Below, one piece after another: positions 49,901 through 60,989 of a DNA stretch of 64,000 bases. The notes beneath the pieces are model-generated. The model was not told where the DNA came from. It did not search any database and saw only the letters and a program-made list of their open reading frames with translations. The position numbers and the translations under genes were made by a program. Numbering within the stretch: position 1 is the first letter of the stretch; each line of letters starts with the position of its first letter. The DNA is taken from NCBI RefSeq assembly GCF_031877795.1, contig NC_133971.1:64974463-65038462 (forward strand), in the 5' to 3' direction. This stretch comes from Strix aluco (lineage: Eukaryota > Chordata > Aves > Strigiformes > Strigidae).

Positions 49901-52900
49901 CTTAAGTTGATGCCTTTTTTGGAGGTAGAAATAACAGAAGAACCAGGAAGAAGAATGTTAATCTCTAATTTTAGAAGGCTGATCTTTGATTTTATCTTTC
50001 CATTCTTTATATGAAAAAAGAAAAACAAAACAACCCTTAACAAGATAATTTAACTTTGTTATTGTAAATTAAACTTTTTTTTTATGAAATGCACCCTGAC
50101 AAAACTTACTGCTAATAAAACCTGCCTATATAAAACCAGTCCTTTCTCCTAAGACATCATGACATTGCACACCTCAAATAAAAATTTCAAAACCCCAGAA
50201 CTTATTAATGGCTTTACTTTTAGAGACTGCTGTTAAAAAGTATTATCGCGAGCACTGTGCTTGTGACCTAGATAGGGAAATGGCAGACAAGGAAGATAAC
50301 TTTTTGGAAATAATTCATTACTGTCAATGAAGCAGCAAATGCTTGCCAGAAATGAGCACAAGCACGTTTTATTGCACAGGCTCAGAGAGTGGCATGTACA
50401 GCATTGACATGGCAGAAAGTCACTTGCTCTGGCAGGGCATTAGGCCCTTCATATAGAAACCTCAACAGAAATCTTTGGAAAAATTCATCCAAGTTCAGGA
50501 GAGTGTAGAAGTACTACAGAGGTGCCCAGTGGAACTAGAAGGAGAAACTGAGGTGCTTTGAGCTTAGACAGAGAGCAGAGGAAGCTCCTGAGCAGAAATA
50601 AGGTGGAGGGCTTTTAAAGTAAAAACATCAGTGTAAACTCTAAGTTTTCAATGTCAGCCTCAGTAAAGGACCCGAAAAATCTGAATGGAGCCACAGAATT
50701 GGTGCTAAGAATAATATCTTGAATTCCCCCTGCTCTAATAGGATTTTTGAGTGATAGAACCAGAGACATCTTTGAGAAATGCTGATTTGATTATATGAAG
50801 CACCTTAGTGTTTCAGGACATGTTTTTGTTGTTGTCAAGAACAAACAGAGATGGGGCAAGCACAGCCTCCTGTGCTCAGGAAAGCCCCCCGACCAGGAGA
50901 GCTTTCCACTCTCAGCTCTTGTTACATTTTTACATAAAAAGAAATTTGTGGGTTTGCTTCAGATTATTCTCTCTAGAAGCCATAGTTAGGCAAATTGATC
51001 AATTTTTAAACATCGAAGTTATATTGGTCCTGTTCCATTCTCTTAGCGTCCCACCAAACTCACTATTCTGAGATAAATTCTGGCTTTAGAGCTGCTTCCC
51101 AGTTCTCCAAGCATCCTAAGATGAAGCTTTTCAGTTTCAGCTGACCTTAGCAACACCTGACCTCTGTAAGGGCTGTCTCTGGTTCTTCCTTCCCTATTCA
51201 AAACTGAATTCTTATGTCTTTGGTGCTGATAGATTCTGTGTTATCAACCAGTTCACAAATAGCCTCTTCAGTGAAAATTAACAAAAAAGATAAATACGAT
51301 GGTATTTTAAAGGAAAGAGAGATATAATGAGTGCTCGCATGCCCTCTGGCCTGCTCAGCTTCATTGCTTTCCTGACACACACTTTCTGTGTGCCTACAGG
51401 ATAAGTTCTTGTTACCTCTGATACCTGCTGTTATCTTGCATCCTGGATGTTTGATGACATTTTCATCCTCGTATTTAGTAATTTTTCACTTTCTGCATGC
51501 TTCCTTCTTTTATTTGGGGCCATAAAGAATGCGCAATTAAGTCAGGCTGGTCTGTTATTGCATGTAATAGTGTGTGTACCAGAAAGGCACATAACAGGAA
51601 TTTCTTTCTCTTAGTCCTGGCACTGTTTCTTCAAGGAACTGCTTCTTCACTTCCTTTGCCTCCCAAGGGATTTTTGCCTGGCAGCACTCTGAGCTTATTC
51701 AAGCCTGCCAATTCTGTAACATGTCACTCTGCTGAAAACAGGTGTCAGTGGTGGGCTCTCTTCTAATTCAGAAAAATAAAGAACACTCCCCATGCTAATG
51801 TCAGCTCACTGGAAAGGAAACTCTTTTCCTATGTTGAATCTGTCAGCTAGTGTTTAAGCATAAATTAGCACACTGAGCACTCTTCGGTGTGAAGAGGCTC
51901 TCAAATATAACTCTGAAAACAGAAGAGATGAATCACTGAGTGTATTGAAGATGATGAGATGACTCTTCCCCCTATCCCTAAGAGTGAAGCTAAATAAATG
52001 AAAGAGAATGGTAAATCTTAAATCTTCAACAGAATCTATAATTTCCTGTCTGACATTGCAAGGGAGAGATAAGGAATCCTTTGCCTCCCCTCTGCTTAGG
52101 AAATCACACTTCAGGAAAAAAATGGAGTATGCAAAGAGTTGAGATCAGTACCTTTACATCAGAATAAGGAGGTCTACTTCTAGAAGGCAATCTTCTCCAG
52201 CAAATAAACTGTGTAGCCATATGTTGTTTAGAGAATGCTACTCTCAAGGTAGTAGCAGGGATCTTGATGTGTGCTAGATTGGTCTAAGGAAAAGTATTTA
52301 TGAGCTATACTTACTGATTTATGTATCAATTGTTTTCGCATGTTAATCACCTTTCTTACTATGGCAGCAGCTAAAGGCTGCAAATGACAGGGAATGTTTT
52401 ATTTGATGCGGACTTAGATTGCACTAGCTGCTGAATAGCTGAAATCTGTTTAAAATATTAGTAAGAGGAAAAAGTTGTTAGCTGACAAATATAAGCTCTA
52501 GCCTCGAAATTCCTAGTAGTGATTACCTGAATGAAAGAAGCCAGAAATAAGGAATAGTGATATAGACACAACAAGGGCAAAGGAATCCTGATTCCTTGCT
52601 TTCTTATTTACTATTACGAATGAAATAAAGACAAATATAACTAATAATAGACTTGAACCAGTAACTTTCACATAAAAGTATCTTTAGGAGATGATAACAA
52701 GTGTTGTTTACTGTCCATGTCCCAGGAATAGGGAGGAAAGGATTGTCTCCCCTCCTTTAATATTTTCTCCTTGTACTGCACAGCTGTGCCTTCAGGTGTA
52801 TCTCCAGTCCTACAAAGTTTGGTTTGGATGGTTGTTGGTTTATTTTTTTTCCCTCTTGTTTTTTAAAAGAATTGATCGAGGAAAATAACAGAGGGTTACC

Positions 52901-53138
52901 AGATCCTTCAGAGCTCCAGCTAAACAGCATTAAACAGCACTTAAATCACTCTTCATGCAGTTCTGACCAAGACACTAACTTGGCTCAGAGTAAAGCAGTC
53001 TTTTTGAACTGCCCTGCATTGAGGCAGAATGTTGGGGTATTATTTTAGGCAAAATAGACAGCATTCAGGGTCCACAAAGAAGGCAGTGAGCATACTTTTT
53101 GGTGTCTCCTGTGAGCTATGTAGGCTATAAAATTCAAT

Positions 53139-54524
53139 TTTTAAAAAGGGAAACAAAGAGGACCTGGGGAACTACAGGCCAGTCAGGCTCACCTCTGTGC
53201 CCGGCAAGATCATGGAGCAGATCCTCCTGGAAACTATGCTAGGGCACATGGAAAATCAGGAAGTGATGGGTGACAGCCAACATGGCTTCACTAAGGGCAA
53301 ATTGTGCGTGACAAATTTGGTGGCCTTCTATGACTGGGTTACAGTGTTGGTGGATAATGGAAGAGCAACTGATGTCATCTACCTAGACTTGTGCAAAACA
53401 TTTGACACTGTCTTGCCCGACATCCTTTTCTCTAAATTGGAGAGACATGGATTTGTCGGATGGACCACTTGGTGGATAAGAAATTGGCTGTATGGTCACA
53501 CTCAAAGACTTATGGTCAACAGCTTGATGTCCAAGTAGAGATCAGTGACGAGTGGTGTTCTTCAGGGGTTGGTGTTGGGACCGGTACTGTTTAACATCTT
53601 TGTCAGTGACATGGAGAGTGGAGTTGAGTGCACCCTCAGCAAGTTCACTGATGACACCAAGCTGTGTGGTGTGGTCAACATGCTGGAGGGAAGGGATGTG
53701 CCATCCAGAGGGACCCTGACAGGCTTCAGTGGTGGGCCCATGCAAACCTCATGAAGTTCAACAAGGCCAAGTGCAAGGTCCTGCACATGGGTCGAGGCAA
53801 TACCAAGCACAAATACAGGCTGGGCGATGAGTGGATTGAGAGCAGCCCTGCAGAGAAGGACTTGAGGATATTAGTGGGTGGAAAACTGACCATAAGCCAG
53901 CAATGTGTGCTTGCAGCCCAGAAAGCCAACCATATCCTGGGCCACATCAAGAGAAGTGTGGCCAGCAGGTCGAGGGAGGTGATTCTCCCCCTCTACTCCA
54001 CTCTCATGAGACCCCAAGTGGAGTACTGTGTCCAGCTCTGGGGCTCACAGCATAAGAAGGACATGGACCTACTTGACCAGGTCCAGAGGAGGCCACAAAG
54101 ATGATCAGGGGCAGGCTGAGAGTTGGGGTTGTTCAGCCTGGAGGAGAGAAGGCTTCCAGCAGACCTTATAGCAGCCTTCTAGTACTTAAAGGGGACCTAC
54201 AGGAAAGGTGAGGAGGGACTCTTCATTGGGAAAGGTAGTGATAAGATGAAGGGCAGAGGTTTTAAACTGAAAGAGGGTGGATTTGTATTAGACATAAGGA
54301 AGAAATTCTTTACTGTGAGGGTGGTGAGACACTGGAACAGGTTGCCCAGAGAAGTTGTGGCTGCCCCCTCCCTGGAAGTGTTTAAGGCCAGGTTGGACAG
54401 GGCTTTGAGCAATCTGATCTAGCGGAAAGTGTCCCTGCCCATGGCAGAGGGGTGGGCATAGATGATCTTTAAAGTCCCTTCCAACCTAAATCATTCTATG
54501 ATTCATTCTATGATTCTATGATTT
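53139..54524 (+). mobile_element. CR1 LINE, 5'-truncated, ATTCTATG-tailed copy
   Basis: About 1.39 kb. It starts inside ORF2 at [15 protein letters not shown], runs through reverse transcriptase and ends with ttccaaccta and CATTCTATGATT tail units. The polymerase motifs are still readable: motif [10 protein letters not shown] (53,380-53,407) and motif C F-T-D-D-T-K-L (53,645-53,665) both keep their aspartates. The frame is broken by a stop at 53536-53538 and a shift near 53,700, then continues to 54104 before further damage. The tail and codon content differ from the copies at 38 and 62 kb, so it belongs to another, probably older, CR1 family. Confidence 0.93.
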
Positions 54525-55052
54525 TGAGCTATGTTTAAATATATTTAGGCTTAAGAAAATTTTCTTATTAAAAAACAAGTTAAAAGGGACATAATTTCAA
54601 ACACATGCTTTCCATAATCATGACAAGCTTAATACCCATATTAGTGATTTGAAACTGGTGCTGCTAAATGTAAACCAGTACTTTGTAGCACCTCTAACAT
54701 TTTCAAATGATAGCCATTATAAAGCAAAATTTTGTGGCATCTTCTGAATTTTATGCACAAAATGAACTTTCTACTACTACTACTACTTTTACTTTTAGAT
54801 CTCTAGAATCTAATGTTCTATTAGGATTGATTCTATGCTAAAAAGAATATATTCTCCTGAATTTGGGCCACTATGTGCTGGGTAACTGAGTAGCCAAAAT
54901 ACGCCACAAATTACTCATTAATCAAATTAAGGGAGGAAAGGAAATATGGAATAATTCTTTCTTTAACTGTTGTGTTCTCTTCAGCCAAATGCAGGTTTCA
55001 AACATTGCTAATCGAATCTCCTATTCCTGTTATAGGTAAATAATAGTAAAAG
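54525..55052. other. Intergenic
   Basis: AT-rich, with a short (CTA)n run at 54,770-54,787. Nothing else recognised. Confidence 0.65.
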
Positions 55053-55057
55053 TCATG
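55053..55057. repeat. Target-site duplication, left copy (first LTR)
   Basis: tcatg, directly before TGTGGTGG; the identical right copy is at 55961-55965. Confidence 0.85.
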
Positions 55058-55960
55058 TGTGGTGGTGCGATTCTTACCACCCCCACCCCCCCCCACCCCC
55101 CCCCACCCCCCCCACCCCCCGCCCCTCTTTGTTGGGCTGCTTGGTGCTAGGTGCGATTCCACCCACATCCCCCGAGCTATACACCAGTCTGTGGAGATAA
55201 GGACTGACAATGTTAACGAGCCTGGCTTCTGCCCCTCCGGATTGCTCGGAAATGGTTAAAATGGCCCATCAACTCCTAAGGGCCTGGCACACCTGTGCCT
55301 GGGATGTGGTCAGATGGGAACAATAACAGAGTTGCACATTAATCAAATTCTTTTGTAACTGCTGGAAGGCACCAGAAGGTATTTGACAAAAGTCAATTAT
55401 CTTGGACCCTATAAATGGCGACCACCAGGGAGACCCTTTGAGCTCTCCTGGATCGCAGCGGGCCTGTGACCAGCATCTCCCCTGAGCTGGGACGCCTCTC
55501 AGGTACCAAACCCTTAAGGTGTCGTCTGCTCCAGACGGAAGGCCAGGGCGAAGTCCCCTGCTCGAGTCTCAATTATCGCCCGTTGAGGAATGCCAAGGCA
55601 TTGTGAGTATTTGCTCTAAACTCGAGGGAAATTTTCTTTGAGCTTGCTTCTCTTTACTGGTGTGTGTGTGTGTGGGTACGTACCCTTGTTTCTGTGTGTG
55701 TATGTCTGTTCTGTGTTCACTCTACTGAATCCAAACACCTTTGTTTCTGTATTTTTGTCCATTTTGTTATGTGCATGCATGTGTATATAAAGGTACCGTT
55801 AAGTAAGTTAGTGTGAATCTTGTCATTTTAGAATCTGAGTAAGTCGCTTTTCTTTCTTTTAGTATTTCTGAATTATTTTATAATAATAAATTGCTGTTAG
55901 TTATTAATAAACCTAGATTTCTTACTAAATATTACCGTGTCAATACTTTAATCCGTGACA
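55058..55960 (+). mobile_element. Solo LTR of an endogenous retrovirus (903 bp)
   Basis: The element starts TGTGGTGG and ends CCGTGACA (TG...CA ends), flanked by the exact 5-bp duplication tcatg at 55053-55057 and 55961-55965. Inside are a TATA box (TATAAA, 55410-55415) followed by a GC-rich leader-like segment, and AATAAA signals at 55885-55890 and 55906-55911, as expected for U3-R-U5 order on the + strand. No internal viral genes or second LTR are adjacent, so it is a solo LTR left by LTR-LTR recombination. A 5-bp duplication is common in ERVL-type elements, but the family is not established. The short ORFs inside it are not genes. Confidence 0.88.
55077..55125 (-). repeat. C-rich block, G-quadruplex-prone on the - strand
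   Basis: About 49 bp of C-runs (5-9 C each) separated by single A or G, within the LTR U3. The complementary strand has at least four G-runs of five or more, which satisfies the usual G-quadruplex rule. The C strand could form an i-motif. Confidence 0.85.
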
Positions 55961-55965
55961 TCATG
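55961..55965. repeat. Target-site duplication, right copy (first LTR)
   Basis: tcatg, directly after CCGTGACA. Confidence 0.85.
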
Positions 55966-58900
55966 ATGTATTTATTTCATATGATGTACTTTTAAAATAG
56001 AGCAACTTCCCTTGTAGAAGTTTGCTGAACTGATTTAATGGTTGATATCTCATGCACATACTTTTACTCACACAAACATCATACCTTTTCAACCAAAAAC
56101 ATTTTTTTCAAGTTGCTTTGAAATTTTTTTTTTCTTGATTGCAATTATAAAATGATAAAAATTCCCTATGCCTCTACAATATTTGGTTGATTGGCTGGCT
56201 GGTTGGTTGGTTGCTTTTTCCTCTCAAAATTCTAGACTCTTTACATAAATTCGTTTATATTTTTGCCAAAGATACAATTATTTTGAAAAAACTTCTTCTA
56301 TCAATAACTATCTGCTCTTTGTGCAACTTATTCCAGCTACATATGGCAGGAAATCAGCAGGTAAAAGATAATGTTTTCAAAACTTTCAAAATTTTCAGCA
56401 AATAATTCAGAAAGCAAGCAGAGAAGCAGCTTCTTCTAAAGTATTTTCTAATAAAAGGTATAAAATGAAATGGGGTAATAATAACTTGGTCCTGAAGATA
56501 ATTGCTTGATGGTTTGGATTACAATGAAATGCAACCAGAAACCATCAGACTGCAACCACAGTATTGTTTCACAAGGTGGCACAACTACTCTTCATATTGT
56601 GCATGTATATTTTTCCTGAACTACCAATGAAGTGGTTAATATCTAACCAGCCTCCCAGCGTAGCTGTAAAAGGGCCTACCTGTATTCAAAGGCAGAAGGT
56701 GTAAGCAAGGTCTTACGCATAAGCAAGCCTTCAGGCCCAGTCTAAGGCTTGTTGAAATCAATAAGCAGCTTTCCAGTGTCTTCAATGGGAATTTAATAGT
56801 TTATCCACAGCATGTTTAAACTCTCCTGCCAGGCTTTCTAATCCTGTGTGTGATTATCTACAGCAGACAACTTATTAAACTTCTCAGAAAAAATAAGCTC
56901 ATAATGCTTAGCTCTCGTCTGGCTTTTTAGAAATCTTAGTACGATTACTAATAAATTCAGTTAGTAATAAGAACTAGAAGCTGAATTGACACATCCATAA
57001 TCCTATCAAATTCAATGAGACTGCTTCTACATGCTGCAAAAGTGGGTTCTAATTAGAATTCTTGATATTTTGCTCTCTTAATATTTCAGTACAATTCTTA
57101 ACATTCTCAATTCAAATTCTCAATTCAATTTTTCTTTTTAAATGACTTTAACAACCTTAAGAGTTTTTGGCATCCACTTCTCAAGCAGTGCCCTCTGCCT
57201 TCACAAAACAACACAACAAAGTATATGCCACACAGCCTCCTCACGTGTGTTGCATCAGCCTTCAGATTAACCAGTAAAGTATTTGTGTACAGAAAAAGAT
57301 ACGGCTATTGCTATTAGAAATTAATCTTGTATTTTACCTTCTTTTGTTTCCAAGAAAAAAAAAACAACAAACTTCTTGTGGCCAGGTTGCTCAAATGGCA
57401 GTGTTACCTTTGATATTACAACAATTAGTAAAAGCTATTACAACAAGAACTTATTCTGCCTTATGAACACATTTTAAAATTTTGGAAGAAAGCACTACAC
57501 AGGTTCTTTTCCTACTGTAGGTATTGTAGGGAAGTTATGTTAAGCAAGAAAGGTTTTTACTTTCAATATTAATCTTTCTCCTTATAGTCTGTTCTCAGAG
57601 TACATTGAGAACCAGTGTTTCTGCTGAGGTCTTGAGAGAATTTCTGTTGTGCTCCTTATGATTGTAGCTACCTCTTTACCAGGACTGATATACATGGCCT
57701 TCTGTCTATCCTAAGTGCATATGGAGGTGCAGCACATTGCTGACTTTCTTTCAAAGGGCAGAAATTACTCCGCTTATTCCTTGTATCTGCCACTAGAGTA
57801 CTAGGCAATAAGTGTTAGTACAGGAAACAACACTGCATTCTCTAGTATCAGAAATGTGCAACAACCTATGAAAAACAGATTTCTTCTGCCAACAGTTTCC
57901 CTGGGATGAACAGGTCCTCAATTCCTCTAGAACCTTATCAGGATTCCCCTGCTTGGAATTCTTTCAGGAACATTATCCCAAGCCACTCATGTAAGGCCAA
58001 AGCACACTTCTTGGGACAACAGTTGCAGAACATGGTCCAAATTTGGAAACTTCCAGGTTTTGCAGGATTTTGGAAGAGTCTTTCTGCCTACAGCCTCTAC
58101 CAGTGCATGCTTACTGTGGCTCCAGAGAACGCTTCCCTGCTTCCAGGTGAGAGTGTCTCTCTTGGCACAGGACTTGCCCATGCACTGTACCATCTCATCC
58201 TGTGGCTTCAAATGAGAAGATGCTGTGCCTGTGGTCTGGAAGGATGCCACAGTGCTCTCCAGACATGTGCTTGATCTGGTGTCAGGATCAAAGACTGTGC
58301 GTTGTGTTACAAAACTATGCCTGCATTACAGGTTAGATGGTATGCTAGTGCAATGAACGTGCAATGCCTGGAAAGATGTACCTTTCCTAACTTACCTGAG
58401 TATTTCCTATGTAGGTCAACCCCTGTGGAGAGAAATTATGTACAATCTCCCAAAGACATTAAAACCACTACAGACTATACCTTCCATACAAGTGCAAGGC
58501 TACTGCAGCACCTGAGGAGGAAGAGAGTAAACACTGCTGTCCACCACATAGGACTGTTTAATGTATCCTACATAGAGGTGGGAGCTGTGTATGGATGTCT
58601 CCTATACATGTGACAGGGTGATTTAGTCTCATTTATTTTATTCTAAGATGAAAGGAAAAGTACTACAAAATACAGAAAAAAAAAATAATTTGAAAGAGGA
58701 GCAAAATAAACCAGGTTAAATAAAATTTACATATAAATTGCCAGTGTAAACTTAAGTGTCATAATAATTCTTCATAAATAAATGTCACAAACATTAAATC
58801 TGAAAGGATTTTCATAAATATGGATTTCACAGCCTAGCCTATCATACATATTATTTCAATATGGTTTCAATAAAAAAATAAATGACAGGAGTATGGAGTT

Positions 58901-59517
58901 CCATGTTTATCTTTCATTAAATTGCAGATTAAGTACATTTGTTTCACAAGTAAAAGATGGCTTTGGTAATAGTTGATGTTGCAAACTCATCTGGAATCTA
59001 AAATTCAAGTTATTGATGGATTTTCAGAACGGCATATAATTCTGGAAGATAGAAAGGTTTTGCTTTCAGGAATGCCTGTTGCACTTCACTGATCTCAGTC
59101 TGAAGAAGGACTGAGTACATGGAGCTTTATAAGTCTGGAGCAGAAATGAGTACATGGAGCTTCAGAAATGTCTCTGTGGACAGTGGCGAAGGAGCGAGAT
59201 ACTGCAGTCAAATTCCTACTCCAGTATCTGTCATTGCTCTGCAAGTAAAAGGTCCAAAGGACCATAAGTGTGCGGATGTGACTGAATATACACAAGGAGC
59301 TGATATCTCTTGAAAGAAAGGGCTATATTTATCCAAGATCTGGCTGGGTCCAGTGCCCAGTAAAATCAACAGAAAAGGCTTTAATTGAATTCTGTCAGAT
59401 GGCTATGAGGGTTAATAGATTGGACCTAGAATTACTTTCCAAAATCAAACTGTATGTAGAAATGCAAATGGATATAGAATCAGATGTTACGATAATGCAG
59501 GCACAACATAACAATTC
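55966..59517. other. Intergenic
   Basis: AT-rich, with a short TTGG/CTGG run at 56,184-56,211. A short direct duplication (tgagtacatggagctt) occurs at 59,111 and 59,147. ORFs at 57,906-58,274 and 58,302-58,613 have no recognisable domain. No gene supported. Confidence 0.6.
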
Positions 59518-59522
59518 CAAGT
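59518..59522. repeat. Target-site duplication, left copy (second LTR)
   Basis: caagt, directly before TGTGAGAG; the right copy is at 60456-60460. Confidence 0.8.
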
Positions 59523-60455
59523 TGTGAGAGACTGAAATGTCAAATGATTGTCTCAAAGATTGCTTGTGCGTGTGCTTTGAGTCCAAGGGTGGTGTAAGTA
59601 ATGCCTTGAACATTCATCAAGGACCACCTGAGGCCTTTGTAGTTAGTCTAAGGAATGTCACCCAAGGATGCAGGAGTGTATTGAAGGATGCACCCTCCCA
59701 CTCCCTTGCAGTTGTATTGACAAACTCCTTAGATAAGCCTCAAAGAGGGGGAAACATGGACCGGGTGTTTCCCATCAAGCACAAGAACCGCTGGTCACTG
59801 GCTCCATTGTGTAAGTCCGATACTTTGTGGCTCTATTGTGTACGCCAGATGCCATGCATGCCTTGCAAAGGACTTTGTGATTCCACCAGTGAGGAGGTGA
59901 TAACAACTGATAAGAGGTGATCATTTTTGCCCCCGAAGCCAGATGATTGCTTAAGAATGAAGTCAGCAGATCTGTGGGAACTGAGGCAAAAACAAAGGTG
60001 GGCAGGGCGAGCACGACCACCTACGCAACTGGACAATGGGTGGTGCAACTCCATTGCCCCTCAGTGTATGCACAGAACCCATGCTCCACATTTTACCTTG
60101 TCTCTCATGGAAGTGAGTTCGTGGAATACTTGCTTCACTTTGCCTAGTACGCAAATCAGATGATAAGATGAGCTTAAAAGGTGACAGAGAACTTTGCTGT
60201 GTGTGCACCTACCACCGAAGAACTGAAGACTGAGGATCAACAGGATGCTGCTGGATACATGGTGGTGACTATTCTTGCGATTCTATTCTGGATGCTTGCT
60301 TGATTTCTGTCTTTTCCTTCCATTCTGTCCGATTGCTACCACTCTTCACTTTTAATAGTAAAAACTGTTTGGGGTGTACGGCATTAGACCTCATTTGTGT
60401 CTTAATCTCACTCTTAGGATCATATCAAAACCTCCCCCAACATTAGATCGGGACA
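59523..60455 (+). mobile_element. Second solo LTR of an endogenous retrovirus (933 bp)
   Basis: The element starts TGTGAGAGACTG and ends GATCGGGACA, with the exact 5-bp duplication caagt at 59518-59522 and 60456-60460. A TATA-like CTTAAAAG lies at 60173-60180 and an AGTAAA variant poly(A) hexamer at 60357-60362, giving + orientation. The sequence is unlike the first LTR apart from the TGTG start, the GACA end, the size and the duplication length, so it is probably a different family of similar type. A 127-codon ORF at 59537-59920 lies wholly inside the LTR and shows no viral or other domain I recognise. Confidence 0.82.
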
Positions 60456-60460
60456 CAAGT
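60456..60460. repeat. Target-site duplication, right copy (second LTR)
   Basis: caagt, directly after CGGGACA. Confidence 0.8.
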
Positions 60461-60989
60461 TCAGCATAAACACCCTGGAGCTTTGGAACATAATAATAAA
60501 GACAATATAATTTTTCTTAGTTAATATACTACTAATGCATATGATTACCCAGATGTATCAATGAATAAATATATGCTTATAAAAATGTTAAAGGATAGTT
60601 CGCAGTTACAACTACTGCTCCGTAAGTGATGTGTATATACCTCCAAAATAATATTGAATGCCCAAGCGGAATTTCAAGCTTAATGTTTTCAAAAGTTTGC
60701 TCTACAAGACAATTGAAATTTCTTTGTCTTTTGCAGATCGCCATGCTAGTTCTGATGTGAGCCATTTTTGTGGGGTGGGCACATTACGATCTATCACTTA
60801 GACGCTATAAATTTTCTGTAACCTCACACAACGAAGAGGGAGCTAATCACTGCTTCCTGGTGATGTTTTAAAGAAAAAAAGTGAAAAAGCTGTGAAAAAA
60901 GTTTTGTTTAGGCCTTGAAGACTGAGACCCTACTGCAAAATTTTCAGACCTGTCTGATTAGAAACCAGAGGGAGCCTCCATCCCCTGCT
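60461..60989. other. Intergenic spacer between LTR and CR1
   Basis: AT-rich sequence; nothing recognised. Confidence 0.6.

Larger units (their letters stand above)
41081..53138. other. Intergenic, gene-poor
   Basis: About 12 kb with no gene I can support. It contains a polypyrimidine tract (43,585-43,634), TATG/TG-rich low-complexity sequence (about 46,905-46,980) and a GC-richer patch at 47,420-47,700 with a short perfect inverted repeat. Its ORFs are all below about 140 codons, without domains, and overlap on both strands. Confidence 0.6.

Noticed and set aside
55059..55259. Proline/histidine-rich 66-codon ORF
   Set aside because: Translation of the C-rich block in the LTR.
59537..59920. 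127-codon ORF as a possible viral gene
   Set aside because: Lies wholly inside a solo LTR bounded by exact duplications; no viral domain recognised.
55058..60455. The two LTRs as the ends of one provirus
   Set aside because: Their sequences differ, each has its own target-site duplication (tcatg, caagt), and the 3.6 kb between them shows no viral gene.
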